DNA of 64,000 bases from Halomonas socia. Its GTDB lineage: Bacteria; Pseudomonadota; Gammaproteobacteria; Pseudomonadales; Halomonadaceae. Positions within the stretch are counted from its first letter, which is position 1, and each line of letters starts with the position of its first letter. The stretch is from the NCBI RefSeq assembly GCF_010977575.1, contig NZ_CP048812.1:682001-746000 (forward strand). Direction: 5' to 3'. Both the position numbers and the translations under genes were made by a program. Under the pieces are notes generated by a model. It saw only the letters and a program-made list of their open reading frames with translations. It was not told the DNA's origin and did no database searches. This document shows, piece after piece, positions 57,850 through 64,000 of the stretch.

Positions 57850-58289
57850 GCGACCTTCCTCTCGGCGCAGATGATTTCGGCCTCGCAGGCGAGTTCATTG
57901 TCGACGCTAGCGCGGCAGGCAAACTTCCAGATGCCGCGCTTCTCGCGGATCACCTTGGCCTCGAGGTGCAATTGATCACCGGGCATCACCGGCCGCTTGA
58001 AGCGCACGTTGTCGCTGCCCACCAGGTAGTAGACGTAGCCGTCGGCGGGCAGCTTGTTGACCGTCTTGAAACCCAGGATGCCGCACGCCTGGGCCATCGC
58101 CTCGATGACCAGCACGCCGGGCATGATCGGGTGATGCGGAAAATGCCCGTTGAAGAAGGGCTCGTTGATGCTGACGTTCTTGTAGCCGCGGATCAGTTCG
58201 CCGAGTTCCAGTTCGGTGACGCGATCGATCAGCAGAAAGGGGTAGCGGTGAGGCAGATACTCACGAATCTCGTTGATGTCCATTACCAT
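57846..58289 (-). CDS. fabZ: 3-hydroxyacyl-[acyl-carrier-protein] dehydratase FabZ
   Basis: Dehydrates 3-hydroxyacyl-ACP in fatty acid elongation and competes with LpxA for hydroxyacyl-ACP. The 147 residues from the ATG at 58289 carry the hot-dog fold motif [19 protein letters not shown], with catalytic His49 and Glu63. AGAGGT lies upstream of this ATG; a second ATG two codons later is possible, and the ORF edge at 58334 is unlikely. It lies between lpxD and lpxA. Confidence 0.96.
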   Translation of the reverse strand: MVMDINEIREYLPHRYPFLLIDRVTELELGELIRGYKNVSINEPFFNGHFPHHPIMPGVLVIEAMAQACGILGFKTVNKLPADGYVYYLVGSDNVRFKRPVMPGDQLHLEAKVIREKRGIWKFACRASVDNELACEAEIICAERKVA

Positions 58290-58394
58290 CGATGCGACCT
58301 CTGAAATAGCGAAACGGCTCACCTCGGTGAGCATGCAGTGGCGGCGGGCGCCTCCCTGGCCGGGACAGCGATTATACCGGCAGACTGACGAGAC

Positions 58395-59435
58395 TCAACG
58401 GCCGCCTTGATGCTTTTCCAGGCGTACCAGCCGCTTGGCGATGTCATCGAGCTGCTTGAAACGCACGGCATTCTTGCGCCACTGAGCGTTGCTCATGGCG
58501 CCAGTGCCGGAGGAGTAGATGCCCGGCTCATTAATGGAATTGGTGACCAGGCTCATGCCGGTGACCTGCACTCCATCGCAGATCGTCAGGTGACCCGACA
58601 GCCCAACGCCGCCGCCCAGCATGCAGTGCTTGCCAACCTTGGTGGAGCCGGCGATGCCGACGCAGCCGGCCAGGGCGCTATGGTCGCCGATCTGCACGTT
58701 GTGGGCGATCTGCACCTGGCTGTCGATCTTGACGTCGTTGCCGATCAGGGTATCGCCCAGCGCACCGCGATCGATGCTCGAACAGCTGCCGACCTCCACG
58801 TCGTCGCCGAGCACCACGCCGCCGAGCTGGGCAATCTTGTGCCAGCGGCTGCCATCGTGGGCAAAGCCGAAACCGTCGCCGCCGATCACGCAGCCACTGT
58901 GCAGGATGGCACGCTCACCGATCACCACCGCGTGGCAGACGGTGACGTTGGCATGCAACCGCGAATCGGCACCGATGCGGCTGTCGGCGCCGACCACGCT
59001 GCCCGGCCCAATGACCGTGCGATCACCGATCACCGCGCCGGCTTCGATCACCGCCTGGGCGCCGACCTGGACATCGGCGCCCAGCGACACGCCGGCCTCG
59101 ATCACCGCCGAGTCGTGTATGCCCTGGGCGGTGCGATTGGCCAGCGGATCGAACAGCCGCGACAGCTCGGCGTAGCCGAGATAGGGGTTGTCGAGGGTCA
59201 GGCAGGCGACCGGGCATTCTCCGGCGTAGCTGGGGTGCAGTAGCACTGCCGCTGCCCGGGTGCCGGCCAGGTGCTTGAGATAAGCCTTGTTGGCGAGAAA
59301 GCTGATCTCGTCGGGACCGGCATCGCTGAGCGTAGCCAGGCCACCGACCTGTCGGCTGCCATCACCGACCACCTCGGCGCCCAGGCGCTCGGCGAGGTCG
59401 TGCAGCGTGTAGCGGTGAGAGGTGGCGTCGATCAT
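58395..59435 (-). CDS. lpxD: UDP-3-O-(3-hydroxyacyl)glucosamine N-acyltransferase
   Basis: Third step of lipid A synthesis, adding the second acyl chain. The 346 residues have an N-terminal uridine-binding domain (about 1-100, TLHDLAERLGAEVVGDG...). A long hexapeptide-repeat beta helix follows (about 105-290), with the active-site histidine region QIAHNVQIGDHSALAG. A C-terminal helix (QWRKNAVRFKQLDDIAKRLVRLEK) ends the protein. A 105-bp gap separates it from fabZ; skp lies 52 bp upstream. Confidence 0.97.
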   Translation of the reverse strand: MIDATSHRYTLHDLAERLGAEVVGDGSRQVGGLATLSDAGPDEISFLANKAYLKHLAGTRAAAVLLHPSYAGECPVACLTLDNPYLGYAELSRLFDPLANRTAQGIHDSAVIEAGVSLGADVQVGAQAVIEAGAVIGDRTVIGPGSVVGADSRIGADSRLHANVTVCHAVVIGERAILHSGCVIGGDGFGFAHDGSRWHKIAQLGGVVLGDDVEVGSCSSIDRGALGDTLIGNDVKIDSQVQIAHNVQIGDHSALAGCVGIAGSTKVGKHCMLGGGVGLSGHLTICDGVQVTGMSLVTNSINEPGIYSSGTGAMSNAQWRKNAVRFKQLDDIAKRLVRLEKHQGGR

Positions 59436-59487
59436 GGAACCTGGGTCGGCTGCAGGAGGCAGGGACCCGCCCTCAACGGGCGGGTGC

Positions 59488-59994
59488 TCAGTTCATCGAG
59501 TCGAGGATCTCGGTGACTTCATCGGTAAGATTCATCAGATCCTGATTGGTATTGATGATGCCGTTGATATCCATCAGTACGTCGATACCGTGGCGCGCCA
59601 TGATCTCGTCCACGGCACGCTCCAGCTTGGGCTCGGCGTCCTGCAGGAAGGTCTGCTCGGCCTGCTGTTGAGCCTCCATGATCTGCTGACGCAGCTCGAC
59701 GAACTGCTGCTCCTTCTGCTGCCCTTCCTGCATCAGCGATTGGCGCTCGCTGTCGGACATCACCGCACCGTCCTGCTGCAGGCGCTCCTGAAGCTGCTGC
59801 AGTTCCTGGCCCAGCGACTGGGCCTGCTGCTGCTGATTGCCGATCTGGCTCTCGAGCTGGCTCATCGACTGCTGTGCGGCGCGGGTTTCCATCAGCGCCT
59901 GGCGCCAGTCTACCACCGCCACTTCTGCCGCCTGGGCGGCCGAGGCGAACAGGCCAAGCAGCCCCAGGGAGATGACTCCCATTACCTTACGCAT
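59488..59994 (-). CDS. skp: Periplasmic chaperone Skp (OmpH)
   Basis: Trimeric 'jellyfish' chaperone that holds unfolded outer-membrane proteins in the periplasm for BamA. The 168 residues from the ATG at 59994 (CAGGAGAG ribosome binding site) have a signal peptide (about 1-22, ending ASAAQA). A beta strand, AEVAVVDWRQALMET, and a long glutamine-rich coiled coil (about 40-125) follow, then the C-terminal strand. The glutamine content of the coil is high but within family habit. It is directly downstream of bamA. Confidence 0.95.
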   Translation of the reverse strand: MRKVMGVISLGLLGLFASAAQAAEVAVVDWRQALMETRAAQQSMSQLESQIGNQQQQAQSLGQELQQLQERLQQDGAVMSDSERQSLMQEGQQKEQQFVELRQQIMEAQQQAEQTFLQDAEPKLERAVDEIMARHGIDVLMDINGIINTNQDLMNLTDEVTEILDSMN

Positions 59995-60047
59995 GACACC
60001 ACTCTCCTGAAAAACGTATCGCATCTAGACTCTCCATGGTAACCGGC

Positions 60048-62381
60048 TTAGAAGGTCTGGCCCAGCGAGAACTGGAAGAACTGGGTATCGTCGCCGCCCT
60101 TGTCGTTGAGCGGCTCTGCGATACTGAAGGTCAGCGGCCCCACCGGGGTCAGCCACGACAGGCCGATACCCACACTGTAGCGCAGCTCGCCTAAATCGAC
60201 GCCTGACTCACAGCGCGACTGGTCGCCGTCGAGGACCTCGTAGCAGTCGGTCAGGAAGGTGTTGCCGGCATCGAAGAAGAAGCCGGTCTGCACCGAGCGC
60301 TGATCTTCCATGAACGGCGTCGGGAACAGCAGCTCGGCCGAGCCCTCGACCAGCACGTTGCCGCCCAGGGTGCGGTCATTGCCGCCGCCGCGGGGGGTGG
60401 TACGCGGCCCCAGTGTGTTGCCGGTGAAGCCACGTACCGAGCCCAGGCCGCCGGAGAAGAAGTTCTCGTAGAACGGATAGGGGTCGTTGCCGACGCTGTC
60501 GGCATAGCCCAGGGTGCCGCCGAACTTCAGCGACCAGTCGTTGTTGAGCGCAAACAGCTGCTGGGCGCGGGCGCGCAGCTTGTAGTACTGCGCATCGCTG
60601 CCCGGCGCGGCAGTTTCCAGCGACAGCCGCTGGTAGTTGCCGGCAGTGGGCATCACGCCGCGATTGAGGTTGTTGCGCGTCCAACTGGCGGTGAGCTTGA
60701 GGCTCTGGGCACCGGCGCCCTGATCATCGACGTAGCGCACGATCTCCGACGCGGTATCGTTGTAGGTCTGGACCGTCAGGTCTTCCACCGTGGCGCCGAA
60801 GTTGAGGCGCGCCAGCTCGTTGATCGGATAGCCGAAGTTGATCCCGGCACCGTAGGCGTCGGTGGAGTAGGTCGAGATATCCGAGTCTTCGTAGTCGGTC
60901 TCACGGTAATAGAGGTTGTAGCCCCGCGAGATGCCGTCCAGGGTCCAGTACGGGTCGGTGAAACCGAAGTTGAGGCTGGTGAAGGTGTCGCTGCGCTGGG
61001 CGCCGACGTTGACCCGGTTACCGCTGCCAAGGAAGTTGTTCTGCGACAGCGCCGCGCCGTAGATCACCCCGGCGCTCTGCGAGAAGCCGACGCTGGCCGA
61101 GATCGAGCCCGAAGGCTGCTCCTCGACGTTGTAAGTCACGTCGAGCAGGTCGTTCTCGCCGGGCACCGGCTGGGTATCGACGTCGACCTGGCGGAAGAAA
61201 CCCAGCCGCTCGAGACGCTGGCGCGACTGGCGGATCTGGTCGGTGGAGGCCGGTGCACCCTCCATCTGGATCATCTCGCGGCGCAGCACCTCGTCTTCGG
61301 TGGTGGTGTTGCCCTCGAAGGTGATGCGCCGCACGTAGGCGCGCTGGCCAGGATTGACGTTGAAGACCACGTCCACCGTCTCGCCGTCGGCGGATGGCTG
61401 CGGGCGGGCATCGACGTTGGCGAAGGCGAAACCCTCGGCGCCGAGGCGCGAGCGCAGCGCCTCGGAGGAGGCGGTGATATCGCTGCGCGAGAAAATCTCG
61501 CCGGGCTCGGCGGTGACCAGCTCGCGGGCCTCGGGTTCGGGAATCTCCAGGTCGCCGGCGAAGCGAATGTCGCCGAGGCGGAACTGCTGCCCCTCGTCGA
61601 CATTGACGGTGATGAAGATCTCCGACTTGTCGGGGCTGATCGAGACCTGGGTCGAGGCGATATCGAAATTCACATAACCGCGATCCAGGTAATAGGAGCG
61701 CAGCCGCTCGAGGTCCCCGGACAGCGCCTCGCGGGAGTACTCGTCGCGGGAGAACCAGCCGAAGAAGCGGCCGGGGCGGTCGTTGAGCTCGAACTGATCA
61801 CGCAGGGTATCGTCGTCGAACGCCTCGTTGCCGACGATATTGATCTGGCGAATCGAGGCCACGGCCCCTTCATTGATATCGACGTTGACGCGCACCCGAC
61901 TCTCGTCGATCTCGTCGACGCTGGTCTCGATACGCGCGCTGTAGCGGCCCTGGGCCTGATAGACCTGCTCCAGCTCGCGCTGGATCTCCTCAAGGGTCGA
62001 GAGCTGTAGCACCTGGCCCTCGGCGAGACCGGCCTCGCTCAACCCCTCGCGCAGATCGGACTCGGATATCTGCGAGTTGCCGGTGATGCTCAGCGCGGTG
62101 ATAAAGGGGCGCTCGACCACCTGAATGATCAGGATGTCGCCGTCGCGGGCCAGTTGGACGTCGTCGAACAGACCGGTGGCGAACAGCTCGCGAGCGGCAC
62201 TGGCCAGTTCGCCCTCATCGACGCGGTCGCTGGTGCTGACGGGAAAAGCATTGAACACGGAGGCTGCAGAAACTCGCTGCAGGCCCTCTACGCGGATGTC
62301 GGAAACATTGAAAGAGTCTGCCAGCGCTACCTGGGCGCTGGTAAGCAGCAGCGCCGCCAATCCGATGGTCTTGAGTTTCAT
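60048..62381 (-). CDS. bamA: Outer-membrane protein assembly factor BamA
   Basis: Central component of the BAM machine that inserts beta barrels into the outer membrane. The 777 residues have a signal peptide (1-21), five POTRA domains (about 24-420, starting FNVSDIRVEGLQRVSAASVF) and a 16-stranded barrel. The conserved late loop GGLGSVRGFTGNTLGP contains the VRGF/Y motif. The terminal strand ends FQFSLGQTF, with aromatic last residue as a BAM signal. It lies between rseP and skp, as in E. coli. Confidence 0.98.
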   Translation of the reverse strand: MKLKTIGLAALLLTSAQVALADSFNVSDIRVEGLQRVSAASVFNAFPVSTSDRVDEGELASAARELFATGLFDDVQLARDGDILIIQVVERPFITALSITGNSQISESDLREGLSEAGLAEGQVLQLSTLEEIQRELEQVYQAQGRYSARIETSVDEIDESRVRVNVDINEGAVASIRQINIVGNEAFDDDTLRDQFELNDRPGRFFGWFSRDEYSREALSGDLERLRSYYLDRGYVNFDIASTQVSISPDKSEIFITVNVDEGQQFRLGDIRFAGDLEIPEPEARELVTAEPGEIFSRSDITASSEALRSRLGAEGFAFANVDARPQPSADGETVDVVFNVNPGQRAYVRRITFEGNTTTEDEVLRREMIQMEGAPASTDQIRQSRQRLERLGFFRQVDVDTQPVPGENDLLDVTYNVEEQPSGSISASVGFSQSAGVIYGAALSQNNFLGSGNRVNVGAQRSDTFTSLNFGFTDPYWTLDGISRGYNLYYRETDYEDSDISTYSTDAYGAGINFGYPINELARLNFGATVEDLTVQTYNDTASEIVRYVDDQGAGAQSLKLTASWTRNNLNRGVMPTAGNYQRLSLETAAPGSDAQYYKLRARAQQLFALNNDWSLKFGGTLGYADSVGNDPYPFYENFFSGGLGSVRGFTGNTLGPRTTPRGGGNDRTLGGNVLVEGSAELLFPTPFMEDQRSVQTGFFFDAGNTFLTDCYEVLDGDQSRCESGVDLGELRYSVGIGLSWLTPVGPLTFSIAEPLNDKGGDDTQFFQFSLGQTF

Positions 62382-62490
62382 GCAGTCGATTCGCTCGAGT
62401 TGGTCTGCCCGCGTGTGGAACAGGCACCATATACATTTGTGCAGGGTTCTGACAAGCCGAGGCCCGCCGAACCCTGCCGCGGGTCGTGCC

Positions 62491-63849
62491 TCACCATAAC
62501 CGCATCAGGTCGAAATACAGCGCCATCAGCATCAGGCTGCCGACCAGTGCCACGCCGATGCGCAGCCCCATGGCCTGCACGCGTTCCGATACCGGCTTGC
62601 CGCGCACCGCTTCGACGGCATAGTAGACCAGATGCCCACCGTCCAGCACCGGGATCGGCAGCAGGTTGAGGATCGCCAGGCTGATCGATAGATAGGCCAG
62701 GAAGCTGATGAACGTCTCCAGACCGGTGCGCGCCGAGTCGCCGGCCACCCGGGCGATGGTGATCGGCCCGGAGAGGTTCGTCGGCGAAATCAGGCCGACG
62801 AACATCTTGCGAATGGCGTCGACGGTCAGCAGCGACATCTCGCCGGTGCGCGACAGCGACTGACCGACCGCAGCCAGTGGCCCGTAGCGGATTTCGCGAC
62901 GATACTCCTCGGGCCACTCCACCGCTTCGACGCCGGCACCGATATAGCCGATCACCACGCCGTCCTCGATCTCGTTGCGCCCAGGCGTCAACTCAACGTC
63001 CAGGGTCTCGCCGTTGCGCTCCACCTCGACCGCCAGGGGAGAATCGGGGCTGGCGCGCACCAGGTCGACAAAGTGCAGCCAGTCGTCCACCGGCTCGCCA
63101 TCCACCGTCAGCACCTGGTCGCCGGGCTGCAGCCCGGCCTGACCGGCGGCCTCGCCATCCAGCACCTGGCCCAGCACCGCCGGAAACGACGGCCGCCACG
63201 GCTCGAGCCCCAGGCTCGGCAGCGGCTGCGGTGGGTCCTGCCGCACCAGCCAGTTGTCCACCGGCAGCTGGTAGTCGCGGGCGCTGCTGCTACCCTCGTC
63301 GCGGGCGCTCAGCGAAAGTGCGCCGCTGTGGCCGATGGCTGCTATCAACTTGAGGTTGATCTCGTCCCAGGAACGCACCGCCTCGCCCTGCACGGCGACG
63401 ATCTCCTGGCCGGGGCTGAGCCCGCCCTGCTCCGCCGGCGAGCCCGGGGCTACGCTGCCCACCACCGGCGCCACCGTGGTGGTGCCAACCACAAACATCA
63501 GCCAGTAGGCGACGATCGCCAGCAGGAAATTGGCCAGCGGCCCGGCCGCCACGATGGCAATGCGCTGCCACACCGTCTTGCGGTTGAAGGCCTGATGCTG
63601 CTCGGCGGGATCCACCGGCGCCTCGCGCTCATCGAGCATCTTGACGTAACCGCCCAGCGGGATGGCGGCCACCGCAAACTCGGTGCCGTGGCGATCGACC
63701 CGCGACCACAGCGGCTTGCCGAAGCCCACCGAGAAACGCAGCACCTTGACGCCGCAGCGCCGGGCCACCCAGAAGTGGCCATATTCGTGAAAGGTGATCA
63801 GCACGCCGAGAACCACGATCACCGCCAGGATGTTCTGTATCACGCCCAT
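62491..63849 (-). CDS. rseP: Site-2 zinc metalloprotease RseP
   Basis: Intramembrane protease that cuts the anti-sigma factor RseA in the envelope stress response and removes remnant signal peptides. The 452 residues have the HEYGH zinc motif at 21-25 in the first membrane helix. Two tandem PDZ domains follow (about 115-200 and 205-290, with GGLSPGQEIVAVQGEAV and AGLQPGDQVLTVDGEPV). The second metal motif is NLLPIPVLDGGHLV near the C-terminus. It starts directly after the dxr stop and precedes bamA. Confidence 0.97.
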   Translation of the reverse strand: MGVIQNILAVIVVLGVLITFHEYGHFWVARRCGVKVLRFSVGFGKPLWSRVDRHGTEFAVAAIPLGGYVKMLDEREAPVDPAEQHQAFNRKTVWQRIAIVAAGPLANFLLAIVAYWLMFVVGTTTVAPVVGSVAPGSPAEQGGLSPGQEIVAVQGEAVRSWDEINLKLIAAIGHSGALSLSARDEGSSSARDYQLPVDNWLVRQDPPQPLPSLGLEPWRPSFPAVLGQVLDGEAAGQAGLQPGDQVLTVDGEPVDDWLHFVDLVRASPDSPLAVEVERNGETLDVELTPGRNEIEDGVVIGYIGAGVEAVEWPEEYRREIRYGPLAAVGQSLSRTGEMSLLTVDAIRKMFVGLISPTNLSGPITIARVAGDSARTGLETFISFLAYLSISLAILNLLPIPVLDGGHLVYYAVEAVRGKPVSERVQAMGLRIGVALVGSLMLMALYFDLMRLW

Positions 63850-64000
63850 CTAGATCGTCTCCTCGAGCATCCGCACCAGAATTGCCTGGGCGGCCTGTCG
63901 CGCCTGGCGATCCTCGTCGAGGATCGTCGCCAGTTCATCTGCCGGCAGCACCGGGCGAGCGTCACGCACCCTCGCCACCAGCTCGGCGATAGCGGTAAAC
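63850..64000 (-). CDS. dxr: 1-deoxy-D-xylulose 5-phosphate reductoisomerase, C-terminal end
   Basis: Only the last 49 codons are present; the gene runs off the right edge. The visible C-terminus includes TAIAELVARVRDARP and LDEDRQARQAAQAILV, fitting the helical C-terminal domain of Dxr (IspC), which makes methylerythritol phosphate for isoprenoids. The main support is position: dxr lies immediately before rseP-bamA-skp-lpxD in gammaproteobacteria. The rseP ATG starts right at the stop codon. Confidence 0.75.
   Translation of the reverse strand, partial: FTAIAELVARVRDARPVLPADELATILDEDRQARQAAQAILVRMLEETI

Overview
The window is a GC-rich, densely packed stretch of gammaproteobacterial core chromosome. 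Gene content, gene order and protein sequences look like Halomonas or a close relative (family Halomonadaceae). That placement is my reading of the proteins and is not backed by a database search. No phage, plasmid, CRISPR array, rRNA or tRNA gene was seen. The accessory material is almost entirely in the gaps between genes, as small palindromic repeats.

Layout. 1-10.3 kb (minus): end of eno, then kdsA, pyrG, gltD and gltB, with gltB broken by a one-base frameshift. 10.6-17.3 kb (minus): pilMNOPQ-aroK-aroB, ending in a clear intrinsic terminator. 17.5-20.9 kb (plus): penicillin-binding protein 1A and a DUF481 outer-membrane protein. 20.9-22.7 kb (minus): a short malic enzyme and rpmE. 22.9-35.4 kb (plus): priA, argS, a SPOR protein, hslVU, DUF971, ubiE-ubiJ-ubiB, hisE and tatABC. 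35.4-48.8 kb (mixed): elbB, hemB, ppk1, DUF3087, a DAHP synthase with a long regulated leader, a small membrane protein, folM-fre-ubiD, rho and ppx. 48.7-64 kb (minus): tilS, accA, dnaE, rnhB, lpxB, lpxA, fabZ, lpxD, skp, bamA, rseP and the end of dxr. This last block is the conserved lipid A, outer-membrane biogenesis and replication cluster.

How the genes work together. Several sets act in one pathway: envelope assembly (lpxD/A/B, fabZ, kdsA, skp, bamA, rseP, PBP1A, Tat, pilMNOPQ), ubiquinone synthesis (ubiE, ubiJ, ubiB, ubiD, fre), aromatic amino acid synthesis (DAHP synthase, aroB, aroK) and polyphosphate turnover (ppk1, ppx).

Most interesting observations. (1) The leader of the DAHP synthase gene encodes a 42-residue peptide with the run Tyr-Trp-Tyr-Trp-Phe. 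It is followed by mutually exclusive pairings and a strong terminator, which is the layout of a transcription attenuator sensing aromatic amino acids. A second small ORF with a good ribosome binding site lies between that terminator and the enzyme. (2) A MITE-like family shares inverted ends (CCGGSGAYAGG type) in five gaps. (3) A second, longer palindrome sits directly after the stop codons of both rho and accA, and its stem has changed in a compensatory way between the copies. (4) Twelve perfect copies of GCTCGAA lie just before the DUF971 gene. (5) gltB carries a single-base frameshift.
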